In this document: piece by piece, positions 34,804 through 43,949 of the stretch | Layout of the letters: the number at the start of each line of letters is the position of its first letter | Numbering within the stretch: position 1 is the stretch's first letter | Source of the DNA: Tenuibacillus multivorans | Lineage (GTDB): Bacteria > Bacillota > Bacilli > Bacillales > Alkalibacillaceae | DNA: 64,000 nucleotides | Direction of reading: 5' to 3' | Assembly: GCF_900103915.1 (NCBI RefSeq) | Contig: NZ_FNIG01000001.1 | Location: 372,001 to 436,000, forward strand | The notes under the pieces: generated by a model | The model's database searches: none | Told to the model about the DNA's origin: nothing | Seen by the model: only the letters and a program-made list of their open reading frames with translations | Translations under genes and position numbers: made by a program

Positions 34804-35826
34804 TTGAGTAATCCATTATTAGAAATTAAAAATTTAAAAACATCATTCAGAATCGGGGAAGAGTATTACGCTGCTGTTGACGATGTTTCGTTAACAGTTA
34901 ATGAAAATGAAGTCTTAGCCATTGTTGGGGAGTCAGGCTCAGGAAAAAGCGCCCTAGCTTTTTCTGTTATGGGACTTCATAATCGTGCAAAAATCGAAGG
35001 CGAAATTTTATTTAAAGGGAACGACATTGCGAATTTACCCCCTAAAAAACTTAATAAAATTCGCGGGAAAGAATTATCGATGATTTTCCAAGATCCATTA
35101 ACGGCTCTTAATCCTTTAATGGAAGTTGGAAGACAAATTGACGAAGTATTATTTTTGCATAACAGTAAACTTCCGAAAGCTAAGCGCAAGGAATATATTG
35201 TTGAATTATTGGAACGAGTTGAAATACCTAGACCGGAGCATGTTTATAACCAATTCCCACATGAGTTATCCGGTGGTATGAGACAACGTGTTATTATTGC
35301 GATTGCGATTGCCAACCAACCCGAACTGTTAATTGCTGACGAACCTACGACAGCTTTAGATGTTACGATTCAAGCGCAAATACTAGATTTGATACGGGAA
35401 CTTAAAAATGATTTAAATTCTGGTGTTATTTTAATTACACACGATTTAGGTGTTGTAGCTGAAATGGCGGACCGAGTAGCTGTCATGTATGCTGGGCAAA
35501 TTGTAGAAGTTGCTGATGTTGATATGTTATTTAACAATCCGCAACACCCTTATACACGCTCGTTATTAAGTTCCATCCCACTTTTAGAGGATGAACAGGA
35601 TCGACTTCATGTTATTCACGGTATTGTACCATCACTAAAAAATTTACCGCGTGAAGGGTGCCGTTTTAGTGCAAGGATGCCTTGGATTGACGATGACGTA
35701 CATGAAGAACATCCAGAGCTTCATGAAATTAGTCCAGGTCACTTTGTTCGTTGTACATGCTATAAGCATTTCTACTTCCCAGAAGAGAACAAGGAGGATC
35801 AGAGCCATGACATTACTCAAAGTTGA
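34804..35826 (+). CDS. appD: Oligopeptide ABC transporter ATP-binding protein (AppD/OppD-like)
   Basis: The 340-residue ATPase has Walker [17 protein letters not shown] near residue 40, the ABC signature [17 protein letters not shown] near residue 155, and Walker [15 protein letters not shown]. The C-terminal oligopeptide-transporter extension (with Cys residues in [11 protein letters not shown] and CTCYKHF) is present and may hold an iron-sulfur cluster as in other OppD/DppD proteins. TTG 34804 ([11 protein letters not shown]) follows AGGGTGAT; GTG 34795 overlaps it. First gene of a D-F-B-C-A operon; overlaps the next gene by 20 bp. Confidence 0.92.
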   Translation: MSNPLLEIKNLKTSFRIGEEYYAAVDDVSLTVNENEVLAIVGESGSGKSALAFSVMGLHNRAKIEGEILFKGNDIANLPPKKLNKIRGKELSMIFQDPLTALNPLMEVGRQIDEVLFLHNSKLPKAKRKEYIVELLERVEIPRPEHVYNQFPHELSGGMRQRVIIAIAIANQPELLIADEPTTALDVTIQAQILDLIRELKNDLNSGVILITHDLGVVAEMADRVAVMYAGQIVEVADVDMLFNNPQHPYTRSLLSSIPLLEDEQDRLHVIHGIVPSLKNLPREGCRFSARMPWIDDDVHEEHPELHEISPGHFVRCTCYKHFYFPEENKEDQSHDITQS

Positions 35827-36742
35827 GGATTTAAAAGTTTATTTCCCCGTACGCGGTGGAGTTTTTAACAGAAAAATAGGTGATATTAAAGCCGTTGACG
35901 GTGTCAGTTTCGACATTGAACCAGGTGAAACTTATGGCTTAGTTGGTGAGTCTGGTTCTGGTAAAACGACAACTGGGAAAGCAGTTATGGGCTTGAACAA
36001 TGTTACAGAAGGAAAAATCTATTACGATGGTGAATTATTAAACGCAGATAAAAAAGGTCAAAAAGTTGATATTCGTAAAGATATTCAAATGATTTTCCAA
36101 GACCCATATTCAAGTTTAAATCCACGTAAACGCGTTTTAGACATTGTTGCAGAACCACTACGAAACTATGAAAAAATGTCTAAAAAAGAAGAGAAAGAAA
36201 CCGTGCAACGATTATTATCCCGAGTAGGATTAGGCCCGGAAAGCATGGTGAAATATCCACATGAGTTCTCGGGTGGTCAACGACAACGTATCGGAGTTGC
36301 CCGTGCTATTGCATTAAAGCCTAAGTTAATCATCATGGACGAGCCGGTTTCCGCGTTAGATGTTTCCGTTCAGGCACAGGTATTGAACTTTATGCAAGAA
36401 ATCCAAAAGGAATTAAATTTAACTTATTTATTTATTTCCCACGATTTGGGTGTTGTTAAACATATGTGTGATCGAATAGGAATTATGTACAACGGTCGCT
36501 TTGTAGAAGAAGGCTTGAAGGAAGATATCTTCAACGATCCACAACATATTTATACGAAGCGACTCGTGGCAGCAATTCCTGATATTGATCCGAGGAATCG
36601 AAAAGAGAATATCGATTTCCGTGAACGAGTCAAAGATGAGTATTCTAATTCTTATTATGATTATTTCAATGAAGAAGGCTTGGCATATCAATTAAAACCT
36701 ATTACCGATACACATCGAGTAGCGTTACCAGAGAAAGGTTGA
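35807..36742 (+). CDS. appF: Oligopeptide ABC transporter ATP-binding protein (AppF/OppF-like)
   Basis: The 311-residue ATPase carries Walker A GESGSGKTTTGKAVMG near residue 45, signature EFSGGQRQRIGVARAIA, and Walker B LIIMDEPVSALDVSVQ. It pairs with AppD to power peptide import. The C-terminus (IDFRERVKDEYSNSYYDYFN) is longer than minimal OppF. ATG 35807 follows AAGGAGG by 8 nt, inside the end of appD, so translation is coupled. The frame is open further upstream, but only as an overlap with appD. Confidence 0.93.
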   Translation: MTLLKVEDLKVYFPVRGGVFNRKIGDIKAVDGVSFDIEPGETYGLVGESGSGKTTTGKAVMGLNNVTEGKIYYDGELLNADKKGQKVDIRKDIQMIFQDPYSSLNPRKRVLDIVAEPLRNYEKMSKKEEKETVQRLLSRVGLGPESMVKYPHEFSGGQRQRIGVARAIALKPKLIIMDEPVSALDVSVQAQVLNFMQEIQKELNLTYLFISHDLGVVKHMCDRIGIMYNGRFVEEGLKEDIFNDPQHIYTKRLVAAIPDIDPRNRKENIDFRERVKDEYSNSYYDYFNEEGLAYQLKPITDTHRVALPEKG

Positions 36743-36749
36743 TCATACA

Positions 36750-37712
36750 ATGTGGAAATTTACCGTAAGACGTTTACTAATCAGTGCACCACAAATCTTA
36801 TTACTTAGTATTATCATCTTCTGGTTAGCTAAGCAGATGCCAGGGGATGCTTTAACTGGACTGATTGATCCTAATATTTCGGCTGAACGTAAAGAAGAGA
36901 TGCGTGAACAACTAGGGCTGAATAATCCTTGGTATATTCAGTATAAAGATTGGTTAGCAGGTGCTGTACAAGGTGATTTTGGCGAGTCATTTAGATATAA
37001 AATGGATGTATCCGAACTTGTATGGCAACGAATCGTTAATACATTCTGGTTATCATTAGTTTCCGTATTCTTTATCTATGCTATTGGTCTACCATTAGGA
37101 ATTATTAGTGGTCGTTATAATGATAAACTTATTGACCAATTAATTACGGGTTATACCTATATCGGATTTGCAACACCAATATTCATTTTCGGACTAGTAT
37201 CTTTATGGGTATTTGGTTTTATGCTCGGTTGGTTCCCAACAGGTGGATCCGTAGAACCTGGATTGGAACCAGGAACATTGGAGTATATCCTAAGTAAACT
37301 ACAACATTTATTGCTGCCATCCTTGGCCATCGCGTTGATTGGTACAGTAGGAACAGTGCAATATTTACGAAGTGAAATTATTGATACGAAGCAGAAGGAC
37401 TTTATTTTAACTGCGAGAGCAAAGGGTGCTCCAGAGCGAAGAGTATACAATAAGCATATCTTTAGAAACTCAATCTTACCCATTGCCGCGTTCTTTGGAT
37501 ACGAGATTGTTAACTTAATTAATGGAACGATATTCATTGAACAAATTTTTGCCTACCCTGGAATGGGGAATTTATTCATTGAATCAATTTTACAACGGGA
37601 TTTCTCTGTTGTAACAGCACTAGTATTAATCACAGGTGTAGGGGCTATTGTCGGGGCTCTATTATCAGATATTATCTTGAGTATTGTAGACCCTCGTATT
37701 CGTATTAAATAA
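36750..37712 (+). CDS. appB: Oligopeptide ABC transporter permease (AppB/OppB-like)
   Basis: The 320-residue protein has six helices and a normal BPD_transp_1 domain with the EAA loop near residues 215-235 (LTARAKGAPERRVYNKHIFRN in pattern: ARAKGAPERRV). The N-terminal signature MWKFTVRRLLISAPQ is typical of OppB. It lies 7 bp after appF in the same operon and forms half of the transmembrane pore. Confidence 0.93.
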   Translation: MWKFTVRRLLISAPQILLLSIIIFWLAKQMPGDALTGLIDPNISAERKEEMREQLGLNNPWYIQYKDWLAGAVQGDFGESFRYKMDVSELVWQRIVNTFWLSLVSVFFIYAIGLPLGIISGRYNDKLIDQLITGYTYIGFATPIFIFGLVSLWVFGFMLGWFPTGGSVEPGLEPGTLEYILSKLQHLLLPSLAIALIGTVGTVQYLRSEIIDTKQKDFILTARAKGAPERRVYNKHIFRNSILPIAAFFGYEIVNLINGTIFIEQIFAYPGMGNLFIESILQRDFSVVTALVLITGVGAIVGALLSDIILSIVDPRIRIK

Positions 37713-37742
37713 TGGATTGACATCTTAGGAGGTGAGCCGAGA

Positions 37743-38648
37743 ATGGAAGAGAAGCAAACTCAAAATGAACAAGAACAAGTCATTCAAAAAACGCCATCAG
37801 GCATAAAGATATTTTGGAAAGAAATTTTAAAGGATAAGTTAGCTTTATTTTCACTTATTTTCTTTGTACTTGTGACAGCGATTGTATTTACAGTCTCGTT
37901 AATTCTAGATAAAGAGCAGGTTGTTAAAGTTGACTTATTTGCGATTCATCAGCCACCAGGTGGAGACTTTATTTTAGGAACAGACTACGGTGGACGTGAT
38001 GTTTTTGGACAATTAATCATAGGAACAAGAAACTCACTATGGATTGGGTTTTTAGTTACAGCATTGTCAGGTTTTATTGGGATAGTAGTCGGTGTCGTAT
38101 CAGGATACTTTGGTGGACATATCGATAACGTTCTAATGCGTATATTAGACTTCTTTATGGTATTACCAAGTACGATGTTGATTATCGTGTTTGTTTCAAT
38201 TGTACCCGAATATTCGACCCTATCCTTTTCATTGATTATGACAGCATTCTTATGGATGGGAATCGCCAGGTTGATACGTTCGAAAGCCTTACAGGAAAAG
38301 GAGCTTGATTATGCTCAAGCCTCTCGAACATTAGGGTCATCACATTTTAGTATTATTTTTAAACAGGTCTTACCGAATATTACGTCCTTAATTGTCGTAA
38401 CGATGACGCTAAACCTAGCGGCAAATATAGGAATTGAATCAGGGTTATCGTTCTTGGGCTTTGGTTTCCCAGAAAATACACCGAGTCTAGGTACATTACT
38501 GAGTTATGCTACAAACCCTGTAACTTTAGAGGAGCGCTGGTGGATCTGGTTACCGGCAGCTATATTAATATTAGTGTTAATGCTAGCTGTTCGTAACGTA
38601 GGAGAAGCCTTAAAGCGTGCTGCAGATGCCCGACAAAGAAGGGCATAA
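37743..38648 (+). CDS. appC: Oligopeptide ABC transporter permease (AppC/OppC-like)
   Basis: The 301-residue permease has an N-terminal OppC-type helix, then FILGTDYGGRDVFGQLI (LGTDxxGRD motif) near residue 77, and an EAA loop YAQASRTLGSSHFSIIF near residue 190. It is the partner of AppB in the membrane. The N-terminal 20 residues are rich in Gln and Glu. GGAGGTGAG precedes ATG 37743. Confidence 0.93.
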   Translation: MEEKQTQNEQEQVIQKTPSGIKIFWKEILKDKLALFSLIFFVLVTAIVFTVSLILDKEQVVKVDLFAIHQPPGGDFILGTDYGGRDVFGQLIIGTRNSLWIGFLVTALSGFIGIVVGVVSGYFGGHIDNVLMRILDFFMVLPSTMLIIVFVSIVPEYSTLSFSLIMTAFLWMGIARLIRSKALQEKELDYAQASRTLGSSHFSIIFKQVLPNITSLIVVTMTLNLAANIGIESGLSFLGFGFPENTPSLGTLLSYATNPVTLEERWWIWLPAAILILVLMLAVRNVGEALKRAADARQRRA

Positions 38649-38751
38649 TGAATCATTGATACTGATGTTGGTTCTTAATTGAACCGGCGTTGAGTATATA
38701 CATTAACAACAGTCTTATGACTGAACAAAAAATAGGGGGAGGAATTTACAC

Positions 38752-40641
38752 ATGAGCAAGTCATTATTTGGCAAATTTCTATTTGTCTTAATGCTCGCTT
38801 TTATGCTTCTGATCGCTGCTTGTAACGATGAAGGAAGCGAAGAAGAGCCTTCAGATAACGAAGGTGACAGCTCTGAACAGTCATCTGAAGAAGGATCAGA
38901 AGATGAAGAATCATCAGAAGAAGAACCTGAATCTGAAGCTGATGGTGACCAAATTTATAGTATTGATGACTTCAGCGAAGGAGTCTCCAATGATGGAGAG
39001 CCAATTGATGGAGGAGAAATCACTTACGGTTTAGTAACTGACACAGCGTTTGAAGGCACATTAAATTGGGCTTTCTACTCTGGAACTCATGATGCTGAGA
39101 TTTTAGAATGGTTTGATGAGTCATTACTAACGTATGACGAAAACTTTAATGCTACACAAGAAGGTGCTGCAACTTTTGAAGTAGATCAAGAGAATTCTTC
39201 GATTACGTTTACGATTAATGAAAATGTAAACTGGCATGATGGTGAGCCTGTAACAGCAGAAGACTGGGCTTACGCTTATGAAGTTATTTCGCATCCAGAA
39301 TACGATGGGCCTCGTGGTGCATCTGCTGGTTTTAACTTATTAGAGGGAATCGATGCTTACCGTAATGGTGAAGCAGATTCAATCGCAGGTATTGAAGTTG
39401 TGGATGAGAAAACCATCACATTTCACTATGAAAGACTAACACCATCTCTATTAACAGGTGGTATTTGGGGTTACCCACTAGCTAAACACATTTTTGAGGG
39501 TATTCCAATTGCAGATATGGCTGCATCTGACGCGGTACGTCAAAACCCAATCGGCTTTGGTCCATTCAAAGTTGAATCAATCGTACCGGGTGAATCAGTT
39601 ACAATGGTTGCAAATGAAGACTACTGGAGAGGTGCACCAAACCTTGACGGTGTAACAATTAGAGTAATCAACCCTAACGTCGTTGTTAATGAATTAGAAA
39701 CGGGTGGCGTTGATTTAGTATCAACTTTCCCAGTTGATCAATACCCTGCAAATGCTGATATGCCTAACGTTGAATTCGTTGGTGGAGTTGACCAAGCATA
39801 CACTTACATTGGATTCAAGTTAGGTCATTGGGATGAAGAAGCAGGCGAAGTTGTTTATGATCCTGAAAACATGAAAATGGGAGATGTAAACTTACGTCGT
39901 GCGATGTGGCATGCAGTGGATAACTCAGCAGTAGGTGAGAGATTCTATAACGGACTGCGTTGGAATGCAACAACGTTAATTCCACCTTCTCACCCAGATT
40001 GGCATGATGATTCAATTGAAGCACCAACTTATGACCAAGAAGAAGCTAAACGTATTTTAGATGAAGCTGGCTATGAAGATGTTAATGGTGATGGAATGCG
40101 TGAAACGCCAGAAGGTGAAGAGTTAGTCATTAACTTTGCTTCAATGTCTGGTGGAGACACAGCGGAACCATTAGCTCGTTACTACATTCAAAAATGGGGC
40201 GAAGTTGGCTTAAACGTACAATTAGTTGACGGACGCCTAATTGAGTTTAACTCATTCTATGAACGTGTTGAAAACGATGACCAAGCAATTGATATTTATC
40301 AAGGTGCTTGGGGTGTAGGTTATGATGTTGACCCTTCAGGTTTATATGGACGTACAGCTCCATATAACTACCCACGTTATGCTAGTGAGGAAAACGATCG
40401 CTTACTACAAGAGGGTATTTCTGAAGAAGCATTTGATGTTGAGACCCGTCAACAAATCTATAGTGAATGGCAACAACTAATGGTAGAGGAAATTCCAGTA
40501 TTCCCTACTTTATATCGTTCACTATTATTACCAGCTAACAACCGAGTTGTTAATTATGACATGCACTCTGATTCTAAGAGTCATGGTGTATACCTTCATG
40601 AACTTGGTGTCACTCAAGAAGAACCAGCTGTGGCTGAGTAA
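38752..40641 (+). CDS. appA: Oligopeptide-binding lipoprotein (AppA/OppA-like, SBP family 5)
   Basis: The 629-residue protein has a lipoprotein signal with lipobox IAAC (Cys24). A strongly acidic Ser/Glu linker follows (to about residue 65), then a family-5 solute-binding domain: VNWHDGEPVTAEDWAYAYE near residue 160 and NPIGFGPFKVESIVPGE near residue 263. It delivers peptides to AppBC. The overall acidity and long Glu/Ser linker match the TRAP binding protein in this window and suggest adaptation to high salt. It is last in the operon, with about 100 bp before it (possible separate ribosome loading from GGGGGAGG), and ends at a terminator. Confidence 0.92.
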   Translation: MSKSLFGKFLFVLMLAFMLLIAACNDEGSEEEPSDNEGDSSEQSSEEGSEDEESSEEEPESEADGDQIYSIDDFSEGVSNDGEPIDGGEITYGLVTDTAFEGTLNWAFYSGTHDAEILEWFDESLLTYDENFNATQEGAATFEVDQENSSITFTINENVNWHDGEPVTAEDWAYAYEVISHPEYDGPRGASAGFNLLEGIDAYRNGEADSIAGIEVVDEKTITFHYERLTPSLLTGGIWGYPLAKHIFEGIPIADMAASDAVRQNPIGFGPFKVESIVPGESVTMVANEDYWRGAPNLDGVTIRVINPNVVVNELETGGVDLVSTFPVDQYPANADMPNVEFVGGVDQAYTYIGFKLGHWDEEAGEVVYDPENMKMGDVNLRRAMWHAVDNSAVGERFYNGLRWNATTLIPPSHPDWHDDSIEAPTYDQEEAKRILDEAGYEDVNGDGMRETPEGEELVINFASMSGGDTAEPLARYYIQKWGEVGLNVQLVDGRLIEFNSFYERVENDDQAIDIYQGAWGVGYDVDPSGLYGRTAPYNYPRYASEENDRLLQEGISEEAFDVETRQQIYSEWQQLMVEEIPVFPTLYRSLLLPANNRVVNYDMHSDSKSHGVYLHELGVTQEEPAVAE

Positions 40642-40653
40642 TACGAGTTGAGA

Positions 40654-40690
40654 TAGACTCAAGGGCTTTAAAGCTCTTGGGTCTATTTTT
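40654..40690 (+). terminator. Terminator of the peptide transporter operon
   Basis: TAGACTCAAGGGCTTT (40654-40669) pairs with AAAGCTCTTGGGTCTA (40670-40685), followed by TTTTT. Confidence 0.9.
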
Positions 40691-40782
40691 GGTTTATTAG
40701 GTTACTTTTTGTAATTTATTTATTTTAAGTAATGTCGATTTGTGATATAGTAATGTTAACACACAGGAAAGTGAGTGGTAAC

Positions 40783-41613
40783 ATGAATTATCATCAACTA
40801 CCGACAAAATACATTGATCAGCTTTCACTCAATGTATCCGATATACAACGATCGATAGACTTTTATTCAAATACAATAGGCATGCAAGTTTTAGAAAATG
40901 GTGATCGCAAAGCCGTTATGACCTTTGATGGTGAACAACCGATCCTGACATTGGTACAACCAGAATCAGTCAATCCGTTAGATCGAAGAAAAACCGGATT
41001 ATTTCACGTCGCTTATCTCGTACCAACCCGTTCAGATTTAGCTAATGCCGTTTATTATTTTTGGAAAAACCAATTACCTATACAAGGTGCATCAGACCAT
41101 CGTGTTTCCGAAGCGTTGTATTTAGCAGACCCTGATGGGAACGGCATTGAAATATACCGTGATCGTGAACCGAATGAATGGAAATGGAACAATGAACGAG
41201 TCGAAATGGACACGATTCCACTTGACGTGAATGGAATACTACAAGAACGAACAGATGAAGGATGGAACGGCTTTCCGAAAGACAGTAAAATCGGACATAT
41301 CCACTTACAAGTTCATGACATAGCATCCGTTCAACCATTTTATGAAGCACTAGGCTTTGATGTAGTAGCCGAATATGGACCACAGGCGCTCTTTATGGCC
41401 GATCAAAAATATCACCATCATATTGGCATGAACGTCTGGAATAGCCGAAATGGAGAGAAAAAGTTAGAAAACGATATCGGTCTAAATTGGTATTCCGTTA
41501 AAATGACAGAAGAAGATCGGCAAAAAGCGAAAGAAAATTTGAGTGATCAAGTCAGTGAAGCGGAAGGACATTATGTAGTGGAAGACCCTGCAGGAATCAA
41601 GGTCAAGTTTTAA
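40783..41613 (+). CDS. VOC-family ring-cleaving-dioxygenase-like protein (CatE-like)
   Basis: The 276-residue protein has two vicinal-oxygen-chelate modules: IDQLSLNVSDIQRSIDFYSN at residue 10 and IGHIHLQVHDIASVQPFYEA near residue 165. ADPDGNGIEIYRDRE closes the first. The arrangement resembles B. subtilis CatE (catechol 2,3-dioxygenase), which uses a metal ion held by His and Glu. Catechol cleavage is plausible but other VOC activities are possible. ATG 40783 (MNYHQLPTKYID) was chosen for homology; upstream in-frame codons are not conserved-looking. Monocistronic with its own terminator. Confidence 0.8.
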   Translation: MNYHQLPTKYIDQLSLNVSDIQRSIDFYSNTIGMQVLENGDRKAVMTFDGEQPILTLVQPESVNPLDRRKTGLFHVAYLVPTRSDLANAVYYFWKNQLPIQGASDHRVSEALYLADPDGNGIEIYRDREPNEWKWNNERVEMDTIPLDVNGILQERTDEGWNGFPKDSKIGHIHLQVHDIASVQPFYEALGFDVVAEYGPQALFMADQKYHHHIGMNVWNSRNGEKKLENDIGLNWYSVKMTEEDRQKAKENLSDQVSEAEGHYVVEDPAGIKVKF

Positions 41614-41632
41614 AATAATATATTATTTGATT

Positions 41633-41666
41633 CGCACACAGAACACTAATTCTGTGTGCGTTTTTA
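41633..41666 (+). terminator. Terminator of the VOC-family gene
   Basis: CGCACACAGAA (41633-41643) pairs perfectly with TTCTGTGTGCG (41650-41660), followed by TTTTTAATTT. Confidence 0.93.
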
Positions 41667-41670
41667 ATTT

Positions 41671-41884
41671 AGGTTGGTTTCTACAAGATTGTTTTTTAAA
41701 ATAGATAATTTTATATTATAGACCTCCACAAGCAGTATAAATACACGAAGACTCCTGCGGGAAAAGCAACAGCTGAAGACCCCGCAGTGAGCGGTAGCTC
41801 ACGAGGAGGCTGAAGCGTTGCCCGCGGAAAGCGAAGTGTATTTCTACTGCGATGATTATAGCGAAAACTTTGTGAAAACAGCCT
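41671..41884. repeat. Structured intergenic repeat, short version (copy D)
   Basis: Ends are AGGTTGGTTTCTACAAG (41671-41687) and CTTTGTGAAAACAGCCT (41868-41884), imperfect inverted copies. Inside, GCAGTATAAATACAC (41731-41745) pairs with GTGTATTTCTACTGC (41836-41850), and GTGAGCGGTAGCTCAC forms a small hairpin. The central part is almost identical to copy C. It lies between the VOC gene terminator and the GntR operon promoter. Confidence 0.8.
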
Positions 41885-41899
41885 ATAACCTAAAAATAA

Positions 41900-41953
41900 T
41901 TGACACAAAATTCTTTTATGGTATCATGGTTATATACTTAACTATATAACCAT
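41900..41953 (+). promoter_or_regulatory. Promoter and inverted-repeat operator of the GntR-ABC operon
   Basis: TTGACA (41900-41905) and TATCAT (41922-41927, spacer 16) form the likely promoter. Overlapping its 3' side, ATGGTTATATA (41926-41936) and TATATAACCAT (41943-41953) are perfect inverted 11-mers with a 6-bp spacer, the expected form of an operator for the dimeric GntR regulator encoded next. Confidence 0.8.
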
Positions 41954-41989
41954 ATAAATAATAGAGAAACGTTCAGGTGGTGATTCTGG

Positions 41990-42373
41990 TTGAATAAGGA
42001 ATTTGACAAAGACAAGCCCATCTTCCAACAAGTCCGGGAGATTATTGAAGACCAAATATTAAACGAACAGTTGAAAGAAGGCGATCAAGCACCTTCAACG
42101 AATCAACTCGTTAACTTTTACAAAATAAATCATGTCACTGTATCCAAAGGTGTTAACCAGTTAGTAGATGAAGAGATATTATACAAAAGACGAGGGGTAG
42201 GTATGTTCGTAGCGGAAGGAGCGAAAGAAAAATTGATTCATAAACGTAAGGAAGCTTTTTTAGACTCATACATTGTTCAACTCGTTCAAGAAGCAGATAA
42301 GTTGCATATATCTGAAAGTGAAATAGTTAAAATGATCAAAAAAGTGAAAGGTCGTGATTTAAATGACTTATAA
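41990..42373 (+). CDS. GntR-family transcriptional regulator, YtrA subfamily
   Basis: The 127-residue protein consists of a GntR winged helix (residues about 10-78, with LKEGDQAPSTNQLVNFYKIN and GVGMFVAEGA) and a short helical tail, the YtrA architecture without a ligand domain. YtrA regulators repress the ABC transporter genes that follow them, often in response to cell-envelope stress. The inverted repeat overlapping the promoter is the probable autoregulatory site. TTG 41990 follows GGTGGTGA. It overlaps the ATPase gene by 11 bp. Confidence 0.88.
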   Translation: MNKEFDKDKPIFQQVREIIEDQILNEQLKEGDQAPSTNQLVNFYKINHVTVSKGVNQLVDEEILYKRRGVGMFVAEGAKEKLIHKRKEAFLDSYIVQLVQEADKLHISESEIVKMIKKVKGRDLNDL

Positions 42374-43235
42374 TATTAAAGCACAAAATGTATCGGTTTT
42401 TTATAAAGATTTCAAAGCATTAGATGATATTTCGGTCTCACTTGAGGGTAATAAAATTATTGGAATGATCGGTCGAAATGGAGCTGGTAAAACAACTTTT
42501 TTATCGCTTTTGGCTGCTTTTCGTGATGTATCACGGGGGGTTTTAGAAGCAAATCAAGAAAAAATCTTTGAAAATCCAAAAGTTATGCAGGATGTCTTTT
42601 TAGTCTATGACAGTAACAATAAAGATCTTGATTACACAGTCCAGTCGATGCTTGATCATGTAAAGAAGTTTCGCCCTTACTACGACGAAGAGTATGCAAT
42701 GCATTTAGTGGAACGATTTAAGCTACCATTAAAGAAATCAGTAAAGAAACTATCAAAAGGGATGCAATCAGCAGTCAATGCCGCAATTGGTTTAGCGAGC
42801 CGTGCACCGGTTACGATTTTTGATGAAGTCTATTTAGGAATGGATGCACCGACAAGGTCGATTTTTTATAAGGAATTGCTTGAGGACCAAACGAACCACC
42901 CAAGAATGATCATTTTATCAACGCATCTCGTCTCAGAAATGGATCATTTATTCGACGAAATTGTCATAATCGATCAGGGGGAGCTACTACTTCATGAAGA
43001 CTATGACACGTTGATTAATAGAGGTGTAGAAATTACAGGTGCTGCTGAATCGGTCGATCATTTCGTCAATGGAAAAGAGATATTAAATGAGGAAAAATTA
43101 GGTGGTACAAAAGCTGTTATGGTTTATGAAACGCTAACTGAACAAGAACAGGCTGAAGCTAGACAACAAGGGTTAGATCTTCAACCAATCTCTTTACAAG
43201 ATTTATTTATCCACCTAACGGGAGGAGAATCTTAA
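42363..43235 (+). CDS. ABC transporter ATP-binding protein (YtrB-like)
   Basis: The 290-residue ATPase has Walker A GRNGAGKTTFLSLLA near residue 38, a degenerate signature KLSKGMQSAVNAAIGLA near residue 133, and Walker B VTIFDEVYLGMD. The MDEPxxG-type motif is altered to FDEVYLGMD, a form usual in YtrB/GntR-associated exporters. A C-terminal regulatory region follows (residues 215-290). It should power the two membrane proteins encoded downstream; ABC-2 type export is assumed. It overlaps both neighbours by a few bases. Confidence 0.88.
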   Translation: MTYNIKAQNVSVFYKDFKALDDISVSLEGNKIIGMIGRNGAGKTTFLSLLAAFRDVSRGVLEANQEKIFENPKVMQDVFLVYDSNNKDLDYTVQSMLDHVKKFRPYYDEEYAMHLVERFKLPLKKSVKKLSKGMQSAVNAAIGLASRAPVTIFDEVYLGMDAPTRSIFYKELLEDQTNHPRMIILSTHLVSEMDHLFDEIVIIDQGELLLHEDYDTLINRGVEITGAAESVDHFVNGKEILNEEKLGGTKAVMVYETLTEQEQAEARQQGLDLQPISLQDLFIHLTGGES

Positions 43236-43927
43236 TGATTTGGAAAAAAGTAACCAAACACATGATGTATGAACAATTGAAGTGGGCAGCTATCTACTTT
43301 TTAGTCATCACACTCATTCACATTGGACTTGCCATTCTTTCAACAATTTATGCCTTTGAAAGAGATGATTTTATAACATTTTCACATAGCTCTGTAACCA
43401 TATTTATGCTCACTCTGGGGATTCTCAGTGCTTATAGCTTTATGCCTAGATTAATTCAGAATGGTGTCACGCGAAAAGATTATTTCATGGGTGGGAGTGT
43501 TTCAGCAGTTGGATTAACCGTGGTATTAACATTCGCAGCGTTAGTGATGACTTTCCTTGATTACAGTCTAGTTAAGCCAGAGGCAGTGCACTCACTACTT
43601 GGAGAGTTTTCGGGAAACTGGACAGCAGTTACCCTTTACTATAGTATTTCATCTCTAATCATGTACTATATCGGTTGGTTTATCAGTATCGGCTATTACC
43701 GATATGGATGGGTCATCGGTTTCGTATTTATTGGTATATCTTTTATCCTAATAGGATTGAATGACCATATTTGGGAAGTTGAGTTTTTGAAGGGTGCAGC
43801 TAAATGGCTACCATTTAATGTGGATAACCCGTCAATTGCTTTCTCACTCATTTCTTCAGTCATATTATTTATAATCTTGTTAACTAGCATCCGGTCAATA
43901 ACTAGACGTATTCGAATTAAAATGTGA
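43235..43927 (+). CDS. ABC transporter membrane subunit, first of two
   Basis: The 230-residue membrane protein has six hydrophobic segments and KAAKWLPFNVDN-like soluble turns near the C-terminus. It shares a common plan with the next gene's product: both begin with a MYxEQLKW motif (MMYEQLKWAAIYF here), a conserved (N/H)G(V/I)(T/S)R(K/R)DY turn, and a WFIxxGxYRY segment. They are therefore paralogues that likely form a heterodimeric exporter channel. The start overlaps the stop of the ATPase gene. Substrate is unknown. Confidence 0.82.
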   Translation: MIWKKVTKHMMYEQLKWAAIYFLVITLIHIGLAILSTIYAFERDDFITFSHSSVTIFMLTLGILSAYSFMPRLIQNGVTRKDYFMGGSVSAVGLTVVLTFAALVMTFLDYSLVKPEAVHSLLGEFSGNWTAVTLYYSISSLIMYYIGWFISIGYYRYGWVIGFVFIGISFILIGLNDHIWEVEFLKGAAKWLPFNVDNPSIAFSLISSVILFIILLTSIRSITRRIRIKM

Positions 43928-43949
43928 GATCTTCAGGATGGTGATGAAT

